Assembly: GCF_009754905.2 (NCBI RefSeq)
Contig: NZ_CP066775.1
Span: 3,100,001 to 3,164,000 of the forward strand
DNA: 64,000 nt
DNA from: Mucilaginibacter ginkgonis
GTDB lineage: Bacteria; Bacteroidota; Bacteroidia; Sphingobacteriales; Sphingobacteriaceae
Direction: 5' to 3'
Both the position numbers and the translations under genes were made by a program. Below the pieces are notes generated by a model. It was given only the letters and a program-made list of their open reading frames with translations, was not told the origin of the DNA and ran no database searches. Positions 51,348 to 60,407 of this stretch are shown piece by piece (the stretch's first letter is position 1; each line of letters opens with the position of its first letter).

Positions 51348-52625
51348 CTAAACCAGGTGTTTCTTTTTAAGGCCGATAAATGCTACCGCCTGAATGACTA
51401 ATGTAATGATAAGCAAAGGTAACAGGTTTTGAAACACGTCGCGAAGTTGGCCCCCTTCCAAAAACAGCCTGTAATATGCTTCAATAGTCCAATGTAACGG
51501 CGAAATGGCCCCTGCTGTTTTAAATGCGTCGGGCATGGCAAAACTTGGTACCATTAATCCGCCGATAGCGGCCAAAATGACGATGGATACCGCCCCAAAA
51601 CCGTTAGCCTGTTCCTGTGTGTTGCAGAAAACGCCTATCGCCATGGCATAACTTACCGCACACCATCCGCTCAATAAGGTTACTACAAACAACGCGAAGT
51701 AATCTGACGGCAGGTTGAGTGTGGGCAAACCTATCAGCGGGAACAGCCAAATGCCCATTGAAAAGATAACCAGTGCCTGGATGAATGTAACCGCCAGGTA
51801 TGTGACCTGTTTGGATATTAACGCCACCGTAAAGTTGGTTGGTAATGTGCGCAGCCTGATAAAACTGCCGCTGGTTTTTTCGCGAACGATACTGCCGCCT
51901 AGCGAGATTACGATAAAGAACATCGCAAAGATGGTCCAGGCGGGCACGTTATGCTGGGTGGAGTTAGGTACAACCGTTGCATCGCCGATTGACACGGGCA
52001 CCTCTTTAACATTCGCCTGGTTATTAAGCAAGTCTGCCTCGAGTTTTGCAGGCAGCTGTTTTTCATTAATATCGAAATACAATTGACGCAGCGTTTGCCG
52101 GCTCTCTACAATTTGCAGCGCGCTGCCTAAAGCACCCTGAATGGAGCGGCGATATGAATCCTGAATGATCGGCTGATAATATAAACTGATAGGCAACGCA
52201 GTGATCTTTTGTTGGGCGGTATCTCCCTGTAAACCGAAACTGTTTAACGCCTTGCCGGACACATTTTTCGACTTGGCATTTACCTTTTGAGAATAATCGG
52301 CAGGTATCTCGATCGCCAGCAACGCTTCTTTATTACTAAGGCGATGTTTGATGTCTTGTACGCTCTCTGCCTTATTTACAGACGTGAGTTTGAACATGCC
52401 TATCTTGTTCATCGTTTCGATAAGCTGACCGCCCAGTTTACCGGTATCTCGGTTACAAACCAGCGTGCTTAACTTGTTTTTGTTGACTAGCTGAAAGGTG
52501 CTGTTTTGAATACTGGTGACGATAACCACCAAAGCAACAGGCATGACAAACATGAGCGCGATGCCCACCTTATCGCGCAGCAATATCTTCGTGTCTTTAA
52601 TTATAGTTGCCCAAAGCTTGTACAT
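51348..52625 (-). CDS. ABC-2 type transporter permease
   Basis: A 425-residue ABC-2 permease. One N-terminal membrane helix (near 20-40), a large extracytoplasmic domain (about 45-230), then five or six helices at the C-terminus (WTIFAMFFIVISLGGSIVREKTSGS, LVIFSMGIWLFPLIGLP, FGAVSIVILAAIGGLMVPSF, and so on). This topology belongs to exporters for lipids or polymers. It overlaps the ATPase gene by one base. It probably exports the cluster's lipid product; inference from context. Confidence 0.9.
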   Translation of the reverse strand: MYKLWATIIKDTKILLRDKVGIALMFVMPVALVVIVTSIQNSTFQLVNKNKLSTLVCNRDTGKLGGQLIETMNKIGMFKLTSVNKAESVQDIKHRLSNKEALLAIEIPADYSQKVNAKSKNVSGKALNSFGLQGDTAQQKITALPISLYYQPIIQDSYRRSIQGALGSALQIVESRQTLRQLYFDINEKQLPAKLEADLLNNQANVKEVPVSIGDATVVPNSTQHNVPAWTIFAMFFIVISLGGSIVREKTSGSFIRLRTLPTNFTVALISKQVTYLAVTFIQALVIFSMGIWLFPLIGLPTLNLPSDYFALFVVTLLSGWCAVSYAMAIGVFCNTQEQANGFGAVSIVILAAIGGLMVPSFAMPDAFKTAGAISPLHWTIEAYYRLFLEGGQLRDVFQNLLPLLIITLVIQAVAFIGLKKKHLV

Positions 52626-53380
52626 CAGTCGCGGTAGCGTTTGCCGGTAAGGTTTAAAAATAAACTTTCCAGGTCTGCTTGCTTATACTCGTCGAGCAGG
52701 CCCTGCATAGTGCCGTGAGCAATAATTTTCCCGTCGTCTATCATGGCAACATCATTGCAAAGATCTTCGGCCTCGTTTAACTGATGCGATGTATAAACAA
52801 GTGTTGTACCCGCCTCATTAATTTTGAGAAGGTAATCGATAATGGCATGGCGTGTTTGCACGTCAACGCCTACGGTTGGTTCGTCAAGGAATACGATCTG
52901 CGGTTTGTGTATAACACCGATGGCCAGGTTTACGCGGCGCTTCATGCCGCCGGAAAACTTGCCAACTTGCTGATGGCGCACCTCTTCGAGGCCTAAGATG
53001 TTAAGCAATTCATCAGCACGATGCTTGGCCTCACTTTTTCCCAAACCCGCCCATGCACCAAAAAACGCAAGATTTTCTGCCGGGCTCAATTCCTGGTAAA
53101 AAGAAAAATCCTGCGGAATAAACCCAAAGACCTTATTAATGCTGTTGTTATTTTTTAAAACCGGGTTATCCAACAGTGTGATCTGCCCATTAGTAGCGGT
53201 AAGCAAACCGGTCATCAGGCTCATTAAAGTTGTCTTGCCGGCACCATTAGGCCCGAACAACCCAAAACGCGACCCTTTGGCTATCTGCAGGTTAAGCCCG
53301 CTGATATGGACGCCAAGGTCGCTCTCATAGTTAAACTCAAGGTCTTGTATATTTACGGCTAAAGCCGTGCTGCTTACCAT
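52625..53380 (-). CDS. ABC transporter ATP-binding subunit
   Basis: A 251-residue single ABC domain: Walker A GPNGAGKTTLMS, ABC signature FSGGMKRRVNLAIG, Walker B IVFLDEPTVGVDV, switch His in VYTSHQLNEAEDL. It powers the adjacent ABC-2 permease. Its start overlaps the end of the BtrH-like gene by 7 bp, so the genes are translationally coupled. Confidence 0.93.
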   Translation of the reverse strand: MVSSTALAVNIQDLEFNYESDLGVHISGLNLQIAKGSRFGLFGPNGAGKTTLMSLMTGLLTATNGQITLLDNPVLKNNNSINKVFGFIPQDFSFYQELSPAENLAFFGAWAGLGKSEAKHRADELLNILGLEEVRHQQVGKFSGGMKRRVNLAIGVIHKPQIVFLDEPTVGVDVQTRHAIIDYLLKINEAGTTLVYTSHQLNEAEDLCNDVAMIDDGKIIAHGTMQGLLDEYKQADLESLFLNLTGKRYRD

Positions 53381-54384
53381 TTAATCTTATTTAACGCCTT
53401 AAAGGCCTTTTCTTCTATATCGGCAATTTGCAGTAAATGGTTGCTCATTACATCAAAATCTTTTTGCGAACCGATGCGGCCTTTGTAAATTCCTGCTGCT
53501 TGAACGGCAGCGGTGCGCCAAAGGTCGCCGGCTTCTGTAAATTGCTTAGATATGTCTGATAACCCTTTGCCGGGCAAAAAGTTGTCGGCCTCCTGCAAAA
53601 ACGCACCGTACATGTAACGGAATCCGCCTCCGCCGGTGCCAATCTCTTCCTGCATGCGCACCAGTTGGGCCAAATACAATCCTGCTTTTTGGAGACCTAA
53701 GTTATCGCGCCATTTTTTAATGCGTTTGCCGGTGTAACGTATACCTTCCACCCCTGCAAACCAACCGGGTATGCGGAGCATGTTGTTAATGTTTTGTTTA
53801 ATACCGTGTTTAATGGCCCTGCGGATGGTGTCGTCATTCACCTCCACATGCTTAGCCGGGTAATAGATCTGCCCCTTAGGTGCCAACGCACCCTTAGCGA
53901 AACGCACGCGTTCCAATTCGTAACTCGTAAGGCTGGTCGGCGTTTCCATAATCGGATCGCTGATGAGGTAATTATCGCCTTCCTGGCCGAATACTACCAG
54001 GTTATGCGCGTTAAAGTGGAAGCGATATTCTTTAGGGAAATAGGATAAGTAATACACCCCTACCTGGCAGCCAACCGGCTGCTTATTTTGCAAGGCTTCT
54101 TTGAGAAAGTTTTCTGCCTGTTCTTTGGATCTGAATTTCTTTTGGATAACAGGAATGCCCAACGCTTTGCAAGTACGCTTGAAGATAAGGCCCGGAAAAG
54201 TTCTGAAAGCAATAGCAGGTCCGTTATTGATCTTGATCAATGGGATATACGCATAGAACAAACCCGCACCTATGCCGAACGCCAACGGCTCTGTTATTTG
54301 GGTAGCGCCTGCGTTTTGCAGCAAGCCTGATGTAACGCCCGATTCGCAATGAGCTGATTGATGGTGTACAAAATCAGCTTTCAT
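53374..54384 (-). CDS. BtrH-type acyltransferase-like protein
   Basis: A 336-residue protein with a BtrH N-terminal-type domain: ADFVHHQSAHCESGVTSGLL (Cys13 probably the nucleophile), NAHNLVVFGQEGDNYLISDP (His/Asp). BtrH moves an acyl group from an acyl carrier protein onto an amine in butirosin synthesis. Here it could offload the ACP-bound chain onto the resorcinol or another acceptor. C-terminal half is helical (DUF4872-like). Overlaps the 135-residue protein by 11 bp and the ATPase by 7 bp. Confidence 0.85.
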   Translation of the reverse strand: MKADFVHHQSAHCESGVTSGLLQNAGATQITEPLAFGIGAGLFYAYIPLIKINNGPAIAFRTFPGLIFKRTCKALGIPVIQKKFRSKEQAENFLKEALQNKQPVGCQVGVYYLSYFPKEYRFHFNAHNLVVFGQEGDNYLISDPIMETPTSLTSYELERVRFAKGALAPKGQIYYPAKHVEVNDDTIRRAIKHGIKQNINNMLRIPGWFAGVEGIRYTGKRIKKWRDNLGLQKAGLYLAQLVRMQEEIGTGGGGFRYMYGAFLQEADNFLPGKGLSDISKQFTEAGDLWRTAAVQAAGIYKGRIGSQKDFDVMSNHLLQIADIEEKAFKALNKIKW

Positions 54385-54781
54385 TAACGGTCATTTGCTT
54401 AAGGTCTTGCACCTTAACATTAAACGCCTCGGCGTATTTTTCCAGTTTTTTATTTGATAGCTCGTCAAACACTTCCGGTTTTAAATGACGTTTAATTTGC
54501 CATTGCCAAAAGCCGGTATAGCTGGCTAGCAGCGCAAGATCCATCAACCTGTATTCCATAAAAAATAAAAGCGGGCTGGCTTCTTTGTTCAATACCTTTT
54601 GGCGGGCATCTGCGATACGCTTATCTATATCGCTCCATGCGGTGTCCAGCGCATCTATCTTCACGTCCCATCCACGGCTAAGTTCAGTCGTGTATTTACC
54701 TTCACTATCGGTCGCATAGCAAACCTCGCGGGTGAGTTTACCCAGTGAGCTTAGGTCTTGCGGAACGTCTTCTTTTTTCAT
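54374..54781 (-). CDS. Conserved hypothetical of the resorcinol cluster
   Basis: A 135-residue mostly helical protein (LGKLTREVCYATDSEGKY, WSDIDKRIADARQKVLNKE, FMEYRLMDLALLASYTGFW). No catalytic motif is seen. It overlaps the BtrH-like gene by 11 bp, and this coupling suggests a partner role. A gap of 160 bp separates it from the next gene upstream. I recall comparable proteins in flexirubin clusters but cannot confirm. Confidence 0.7.
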   Translation of the reverse strand: MKKEDVPQDLSSLGKLTREVCYATDSEGKYTTELSRGWDVKIDALDTAWSDIDKRIADARQKVLNKEASPLLFFMEYRLMDLALLASYTGFWQWQIKRHLKPEVFDELSNKKLEKYAEAFNVKVQDLKQMTVNES

Positions 54782-54940
54782 GCTATCTCAAGAAATTTAT
54801 TATTGACATAGACTGTCCGAATAAAAAAAAGAAAAATGGCACTTTAACTACAGCTACTTTAACGCAAGCTCTAAAAATGTTAATCGGTGCCTGGGAAACG
54901 CCACGCGCCTCCATGTAATCAAGTCTTTTGTATATTAATT

Positions 54941-55180
54941 TCACGAAAAAGTACAGAATAAAAAAAACAACAACGGAACACTTGATGTGAAGTATTCATT
55001 TGGAGTTAACATGTATTGCATTTGAATTAGACCCGTATGAATAACACTTATGGCTATATAAGCAACTATGCAGACTTGAAGCGTTTTTTTGTTTATGTTC
55101 TTTGAATCGTATAGAAACCGATAAATAGCAAAGTCTAATCCGGCAAAAAAAATTATATATAAGATTCTTGCTAACAGCAT
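54941..55180 (-). CDS. Small membrane protein next to darB
   Basis: A 79-residue protein with three hydrophobic segments (ILYIIFFAGLDFAIYRFLY, VCIVAYIAISVIHTGLI, VPLLFFLFCTF). It is easy to miss. The ATG lies 2 bp after the darB stop, so translation is probably coupled. Its composition is strongly hydrophobic like a real membrane protein and unlike noise. It may anchor or assist the cluster's enzymes; function unknown. The following 160 bp (54782-54940) hold no clear gene. Confidence 0.6.
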   Translation of the reverse strand: MLLARILYIIFFAGLDFAIYRFLYDSKNINKKTLQVCIVAYIAISVIHTGLIQMQYMLTPNEYFTSSVPLLFFLFCTFS

Positions 55181-55182
55181 AA

Positions 55183-56331
55183 TTATACAACCGTAAGCAT
55201 GGCATACATGTATGAGAACCGCGAACTTTCAGGAACCAATAACAATATTTTTTCGCCAACTTTCAATTTGCCGCTATTGAATAACTCGTTGATCATCAGG
55301 TAAACAGATGCGGCGCCTACATTGCCTACGGTGTATAGGTTGATGAACCATTTGTCATAGGGAATGCCGCCACCGTAGATCTCTATCAGGTCGTATATCT
55401 TACTTTTAAAGAAGTCGCTGCTGATGTGCGGCAAAAAGTAGTCGATATCATTAACGGTTAGGCCGCGGCGCTCAAAAATCTCTTTTATCTTTTGTCCGCC
55501 CAGCGGAACTATGTTATCGCTTAGCAAGCCAATATCCTGTTTCACACTAAAGATAGAACGGTTCATCACCTCTTCGGGTGTAAAATCCATAAACCCTTTC
55601 AACGTGCCGTCCGCTTCTTTCTCGGCACCCATGTACATACAGGTTTCCATGGTGTTTGCATACGACACGCCTTCAATCCACTCCAGCTTTAAACTGATGC
55701 CTTCTTTATTAGGCTCGTCGCTCATTTTAAAAGCAGATGCACCGTCTGATAACATCCACCGAAGAAAATCCTTTTGAAATGCGATGTAAGGGTTATCTGT
55801 AAGTTCTTTTAGCTTTTGTGCTTCCTCTTCAAAAACGTCCGACACCAGTAGTCCGGAGAACCGCTCTGACCCTGTTGCAACCGCGTGCTTAACCTCGCCG
55901 CTTTTAATCGCAAGGAAAGCATATTTTAGCGCATGCATACCGGCGCAGCATACACCCGAGGGTGAAACTACTTCAATAGCTTCTGCCTCGGGCAACCAGC
56001 CATGCGTCATTACACCATGGCTTGGCATCATCTGGTCTGGTGAAGATGTGCCGCACGACAGCAGCTCGAGGTCTTTTATTGTTTCAGGCTTATCTTTATA
56101 TAGTTCGCGCACTGCTAAGGCAGTCATTTGCGCATTGGTATGCGTAGACTTGCCACCTTTTTCCAACGCGTAATAGCGGTTTTTAATCCCATTATTACGC
56201 AGCACAATTTTCTTTGATTTTGATGGTTTGCCGTCTATGTAACCCAAATAGGCTTCCATATCATCATTGGCGACAGGTTCGTTCGGAAAAAATGCAGAAG
56301 TAGCGGTTATGTAAACAGAATTAGAAGACAT
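55183..56331 (-). CDS. darB: DarB-type ketosynthase (dialkylresorcinol/cyclohexanedione forming)
   Basis: A 382-residue FabH/KAS III-like ketosynthase of the DarB group. Catalytic Cys is in VVSPSGVCCAGMHALKYA (128/129), His in DYFLPHISSDFF, Asn in YTVGNVGAASVYLM. DarB couples two beta-ketoacyl chains into a cyclohexanedione that DarA oxidises to a dialkylresorcinol. Start ATG lies 3 bp after the darA stop. Part of the minus arm: darA, darB, small membrane protein. Confidence 0.9.
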   Translation of the reverse strand: MSSNSVYITATSAFFPNEPVANDDMEAYLGYIDGKPSKSKKIVLRNNGIKNRYYALEKGGKSTHTNAQMTALAVRELYKDKPETIKDLELLSCGTSSPDQMMPSHGVMTHGWLPEAEAIEVVSPSGVCCAGMHALKYAFLAIKSGEVKHAVATGSERFSGLLVSDVFEEEAQKLKELTDNPYIAFQKDFLRWMLSDGASAFKMSDEPNKEGISLKLEWIEGVSYANTMETCMYMGAEKEADGTLKGFMDFTPEEVMNRSIFSVKQDIGLLSDNIVPLGGQKIKEIFERRGLTVNDIDYFLPHISSDFFKSKIYDLIEIYGGGIPYDKWFINLYTVGNVGAASVYLMINELFNSGKLKVGEKILLLVPESSRFSYMYAMLTVV

Positions 56332-56334
56332 AAA

Positions 56335-57234
56335 TTAGTTCAGTAGTAAATAATGTTTTTTACGGGCCCTGATCTTGTTGCCTGTAAAGGGTCTTAACAA
56401 AATTGTATCTAATGTTAGTAATATCGGCGCGCCTAAAAACAGGGCAACGAATAAATAGTATTTAAAAGCTGTGGTCCAGGGCAGCTGATTTTTGCGTTTT
56501 GCAATGATCTTAGCCCACGCCGCAAAAATATATTTAGCCTTTCCCTCGATCACCATTAACGGATATTTGATAACAGCCGCTTTTTGGGCAACTAACTGCA
56601 GTTGCAAGTCGGCCCAGCTGCCGCTTTCTAAAGCTTTGACAACAGTCCACCCAAATAGTTTAGTGTTATCAATGTCCTGGTCGCTAACACCCGGTTTAGG
56701 GAATATGTTTAGATAGCGCTCTTTCTTGCCGCTTAGCATCCAGTAGAATATGGTTACGAAGCTTACCGGGTTACTGTGCTTATCAACCAAAGCCACGTTG
56801 CCAACGTGCTTGGCACCGGCCGCGTCTATCAGTTTTTTTAACTTATCGAAAGCGTTTAGCCACATGTTGCGCCCCGCGCTTATGGTAACAACGGGCGTAT
56901 CCTTAATGACAGCTTTAAATTTAGGGTCTTGCAATAACGAGCTTGACGGTATGCTTGGCGACAAAAACCAAGGTTGGTAACCAATGATCACCAGATCATA
57001 TTTGGCTTCTTTTAGCGCGTATGGCTGCAGCTGGTAAGCTACCCCGTTTACACTATCAGGCATTACACTAAAAAAACGTTTGCCTGTCCAGGGGAAATCA
57101 AAATTTACTACAGTTGAAATTTGCACCACCTCGACATCATGGCCGGCCTCAACCAACGGCGCGGTAAATGAGCTGATGATGTCCGCCATTTGCCCCGATT
57201 GGGTGTAATATATTGCCAGTACTTTTTTGCTCAT
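56335..57234 (-). CDS. darA: DarA-type resorcinol-forming oxidoreductase
   Basis: A 299-residue flavodoxin-like protein (KKVLAIYYTQSGQMADIISSF, with the phosphate loop TQSGQ; then VIIGYQPWFLSPSIPSSS and ISAGRNMWLNA) with a C-terminal membrane segment (YYLFVALFLGAPILLTLDTILL) and basic tail. Matches the DarA family, called dialkylresorcinol condensing enzyme in annotation, which aromatises the DarB product. Adjacent, same strand, to darB. The start ATG is clear. Membrane anchoring fits handling of a lipid substrate. Confidence 0.9.
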   Translation of the reverse strand: MSKKVLAIYYTQSGQMADIISSFTAPLVEAGHDVEVVQISTVVNFDFPWTGKRFFSVMPDSVNGVAYQLQPYALKEAKYDLVIIGYQPWFLSPSIPSSSLLQDPKFKAVIKDTPVVTISAGRNMWLNAFDKLKKLIDAAGAKHVGNVALVDKHSNPVSFVTIFYWMLSGKKERYLNIFPKPGVSDQDIDNTKLFGWTVVKALESGSWADLQLQLVAQKAAVIKYPLMVIEGKAKYIFAAWAKIIAKRKNQLPWTTAFKYYLFVALFLGAPILLTLDTILLRPFTGNKIRARKKHYLLLN

Positions 57235-57246
57235 TATGGGTGCACT

Positions 57247-57729
57247 TTATAGGTCGGCCGGGTGCAGCACTTTTGATGTTTTGCTGTACTCGGTAACGGC
57301 TTGCTGCACAACGGGGGGTAACGTTTTATAGTGCGCTATAATAAACTGTTTATCGTCGTTAATATTGCTGTGATACTTTACAATTTTAGGCGCTTTCTCC
57401 TGAATGGCCAGGCGCAGAAAACGGTATTCTGTGTTGTTGCTGTCGGCGGCAAAGGCTGTTTGAAATTTAAGGCGGCCAGCCTTAAAATATTTAAGCTTGT
57501 CTTTCGGTCTGCCAACTAAACCTGCTTTGCGCATTAACAACACGCCCTCATAAGCTTCGTGTCCTGGCGTGTTTCCCGCAAGAGTAAGCTGTTCATCAAC
57601 GTCGTCAACCTTGCCCGAAGCCATGGCCTTGTAAAAAGCAGAACGCTCGAACTTTTGCTGCCAGGAACGCGCATTGGCGGCCACAACAATAGTGAGTAAG
57701 AGCGTTATAATAAGATTGGCCTTATTCAT
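57247..57729 (-). CDS. Exported hypothetical at the head of the dar arm
   Basis: A 160-residue protein with a signal peptide (MNKANLIITLLLTIVVAANA). The mature part is helical (QLTLAGNTPGHEAYEGVLLMRKAGLVG, FLRLAIQEKAPKIV), a pattern like a small TPR-like or helical-bundle protein. It precedes darA by 12 bp and is probably the first gene of the minus arm. Similar proteins accompany darAB clusters as I recall; role unknown. Confidence 0.72.
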   Translation of the reverse strand: MNKANLIITLLLTIVVAANARSWQQKFERSAFYKAMASGKVDDVDEQLTLAGNTPGHEAYEGVLLMRKAGLVGRPKDKLKYFKAGRLKFQTAFAADSNNTEYRFLRLAIQEKAPKIVKYHSNINDDKQFIIAHYKTLPPVVQQAVTEYSKTSKVLHPADL

Positions 57730-57822
57730 AGGTTACTCCCAAACATAAGGATTATAATAAAAGCGTACAAGGATTGATTTCGACGATGGGGTTAGGTTTA
57801 GCAAGCCGGCTAAAGGGTAAGC

Positions 57823-58572
57823 CTACAGCTTCACCAACCTATCGCCAATTAAAACAGGAATAGATGTGGTCAAGTCAACGTTTAAACAAAACGCGATATC
57901 TTTTTCTATACCCAGTTTCTTAAGGCGTTCGCTATGCGCCGTTTTGCCAAGGTAGCCCGCAAGGTCATTACGGGCCATATTATATATATCAAGCGCGGCC
58001 GTGGCAGCATCATCCAAAACGTATTTGTTTAAAAGCCTCAACCGGTTCACCACCGCTCCGGCAAACACGGTGTCTTCCAGGTTAAAGTTGTTCTTCCAGC
58101 CAGCGCATACCAGTAAAATGTTGTCGTGTTGTTTGCCTAACCAATCGCAAAGCGAGGTAAGGTTAAGAAAGGAGCCGATAACTACCTTCTTGGCTGACCG
58201 CGACAAATGCAGCGCGTGGGTCCCGTTTGTAGTGGTAAGCACTACGGTTTTGCCGGCCACCTTTTCCGTAGTATACGAAAATGGCGAATTGCCAAAATCA
58301 AACCATTCAACCACGCTGCCGTCGCGTTCTGCAGCTAACAGAAACTCGGCGCCCTTTTCACGGTAAGCCGCACATTCTGCAACTTCGGCAACAGGTATGA
58401 TAGCCTCTGCCCCGTTTTCGATCCCGTAACAAATTGAAGAGGTCGCCCTGAATATGTCTATGACGACAACGATGTATTCTTCGACCTTATAAAGCGGAAT
58501 AAGGGCCGGACTTAGGCAGACGTGTAGTGCTAACACCGAAGGGGAATGAGAAGAACTTAATTTATTTAGCAC
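57823..58572 (-). CDS. comB: 2-phosphosulfolactate phosphatase family protein (ComB-like)
   Basis: A 249-residue protein of the ComB family: HVCLSPALIPLY, DIFRATSSICYGIENGAEAIIPV, NSPFSYTTEKVAGKTVVLTTTNGTHAL, VCAGWKNNFNLEDTVFAGAVVNRL. ComB dephosphorylates phosphosulfolactate in coenzyme M synthesis, a pathway not expected here. Some Bacteroidota make sulfonolipids, and a sulfonate role is possible but unproven. The start is uncertain: a GTG at 58572 or another GTG at 58536. It lies 93 bp from the dar arm. Confidence 0.88.
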   Translation of the reverse strand: MLNKLSSSHSPSVLALHVCLSPALIPLYKVEEYIVVVIDIFRATSSICYGIENGAEAIIPVAEVAECAAYREKGAEFLLAAERDGSVVEWFDFGNSPFSYTTEKVAGKTVVLTTTNGTHALHLSRSAKKVVIGSFLNLTSLCDWLGKQHDNILLVCAGWKNNFNLEDTVFAGAVVNRLRLLNKYVLDDAATAALDIYNMARNDLAGYLGKTAHSERLKKLGIEKDIAFCLNVDLTTSIPVLIGDRLVKL

Positions 58573-58602
58573 AATTAACCTTTCCCTTATAGGAGTGAGG
58601 AA

Positions 58603-59682
58603 TTATTTAATGAATGGCAATTTTATTATCTCTGCCTTTACCTGGTTGTCGCGGATCTTGATGAAAATCTCAGTTCCTTCTTTGGCCAAAGCGGTTTCTA
58701 CATAACCCATGCCTATCGCAGATTGTAATGATGGCGATTGCGTACCCGATGTAACTTCGCCAATAGTTTTACCATCAGCGGAAACGATCTCATAATGCTG
58801 GCGAGGAATGCCGCGATCAATCATTTTAAAGCCCACCAGTTTGCGTTTAACACCTTCGGTTTTTTGCGCTTGCAGCGCTTCTGAATTAGTAAAAGGTTTG
58901 GTGAATTTTGTGATCCATCCTAAGCCGGCCTCAAGCGGCGAGGTGGTATCATTTATGTCATTCCCATATAAGCAAAAGCCCATTTCTAAACGCAGTGTAT
59001 CCCTTGCGCCTAAACCAATAGGTTTTATACCGAATGGTGCGCCAGCCTTAAATATTTCGTTCCAAATATGCCCTGCATTCTCATTATCGCAATAGATCTC
59101 AAAACCGCCGGCACCGGTATACCCTGTTGCAGAAACGATTACATTGTCGACACCTGCAAATTTGCCTCTTTGAAAACTGTAATATTCCATCAGCCCCAGG
59201 TCAATTTCTGTAAGCGATTGTAAAGCTTCTGCAGCTTTAGGGCCCTGTACGGCTAGGAGTGATGTGCGGTCTGAAATGTCTTTCATCTCCACCCCTTGCA
59301 CGTTATATTTGCTTATCCAGTTCCAATCCTTTTCAATGTTCGAGGCATTTACCACCAGCATATAGGTCCTATCATCTATGCGGTACACCAGCAAATCGTC
59401 TACGATACCGCCGTCTTCGTTGGGCAGGCAAGAGTATTGCACCTTGCCGTCGACAAGTTTAGAGGCATCGTTGCTGGTTACGCGCTGGATAAGATCCAAC
59501 GCGTTGTCGCCTTTCAAAATAAATTCGCCCATGTGGCTCACGTCAAATACACCTACACTTTTGCGGACCGTGTCATGCTCAGCATTTATGCCTTCATATT
59601 GTACAGGCATATTATAACCTGCAAACGGAACCATCTTTGCGTTTAAACCAATGTGGGTATCTGTTAAAGCGGTGTTTTTCAT
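58603..59682 (-). CDS. gcvT: Aminomethyltransferase, glycine cleavage T-protein
   Basis: GcvT releases ammonia and transfers a methylene group to tetrahydrofolate in glycine cleavage. The 359-residue protein begins [26 protein letters not shown] and contains [33 protein letters not shown], and [14 protein letters not shown] with the folate-binding Asp/Arg pattern. The ATG at 59682 is preferred; the longer frame covers the promoter box. gcvH and gcvP are not adjacent. Confidence 0.96.
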   Translation of the reverse strand: MKNTALTDTHIGLNAKMVPFAGYNMPVQYEGINAEHDTVRKSVGVFDVSHMGEFILKGDNALDLIQRVTSNDASKLVDGKVQYSCLPNEDGGIVDDLLVYRIDDRTYMLVVNASNIEKDWNWISKYNVQGVEMKDISDRTSLLAVQGPKAAEALQSLTEIDLGLMEYYSFQRGKFAGVDNVIVSATGYTGAGGFEIYCDNENAGHIWNEIFKAGAPFGIKPIGLGARDTLRLEMGFCLYGNDINDTTSPLEAGLGWITKFTKPFTNSEALQAQKTEGVKRKLVGFKMIDRGIPRQHYEIVSADGKTIGEVTSGTQSPSLQSAIGMGYVETALAKEGTEIFIKIRDNQVKAEIIKLPFIK

Positions 59683-59698
59683 GTTGCGAATTTGTTGA

Positions 59699-59707
59699 GC
59701 AAATGTA
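59699..59707 (-). promoter_or_regulatory. -7 promoter box of gcvT
   Basis: On the minus strand TACATTTGC matches TAnnTTTG and ends 16 bp before the gcvT ATG. Confidence 0.55.
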
Positions 59708-59765
59708 ATGTTTATCAACGTGTAATTCGAAACAGATGCGAAGCCCGGTTACAGGTTTGATCAAC

Positions 59766-60374
59766 CTACGCTACCTCTTCGAAAAGCTCCATCTGCGGAT
59801 CAGTAACTCTGAACGTGCGACGGTGGTAAGGGGTAAAGCCTCTTTCTAAAACCACGTTCCGGTGTTTGATGGTTGGGTAACCTTTATTACTGTGCCAGTC
59901 GTATTCGGGATGTTCCGCGGCAATCTGTTTCATATAATCGTCGCGATATGTTTTAGCAAGTATAGACGCAGCCGCGATGCTGAAGTATAGCGAGTCGCCC
60001 TTAATGATGCACTTGTGCGGCATCTCTTTGTATTTATTGAAGCGATTGCCATCTATAATGAGAAACTCTGGCTCCAGGTGTAATTTTTCCACCGCACGGT
60101 GCATCGCCAGGAAAGACGCGTTTAAAATATTGATCTCGTCGATCTCATTATTGTCGACGAAAGCGACCGCATGAGCCAGCGCTTTCTTTTCTATCTCTTT
60201 GCGAAGTTTATAGCGAATATCCTCGGGAATCTGCTTAGAATCGTTAAGCAATTTGTGCCTGAAGTTATGCGGCAAAATAACGGCTGCGGCAAATACCGGC
60301 CCGGCTAAGCATCCGCGGCCCGCTTCGTCACAACCCGCCTCCAACAATTCCTTCTGATAACGCGCCGATAGCAT
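59766..60374 (-). CDS. rnhB: Ribonuclease HII
   Basis: RNase HII cuts the RNA strand of RNA-DNA hybrids and removes single ribonucleotides from DNA. The 202-residue protein has the acidic catalytic motifs EAGCDEAGRGCLAGPVFAAAV (first Asp and Glu), LIIDGNRF and AAASILAKTYRDDYM, plus HSNKGYPTIKH near the end. Length is normal. Monocistronic on the minus strand. Confidence 0.96.
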   Translation of the reverse strand: MLSARYQKELLEAGCDEAGRGCLAGPVFAAAVILPHNFRHKLLNDSKQIPEDIRYKLRKEIEKKALAHAVAFVDNNEIDEINILNASFLAMHRAVEKLHLEPEFLIIDGNRFNKYKEMPHKCIIKGDSLYFSIAAASILAKTYRDDYMKQIAAEHPEYDWHSNKGYPTIKHRNVVLERGFTPYHRRTFRVTDPQMELFEEVA

Positions 60375-60407
60375 TTTACAAATATCCGTTTTAGTAAGTA
60401 AAAGTTA

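Noticed and set aside
54996..55259. Alternative 87-residue minus-strand ORF over the small membrane protein
   Set aside because: It overlaps darB and the hydrophobic frame; it has a cysteine-rich, odd composition. The other frame has a start 2 bp after darB and a membrane-like sequence.
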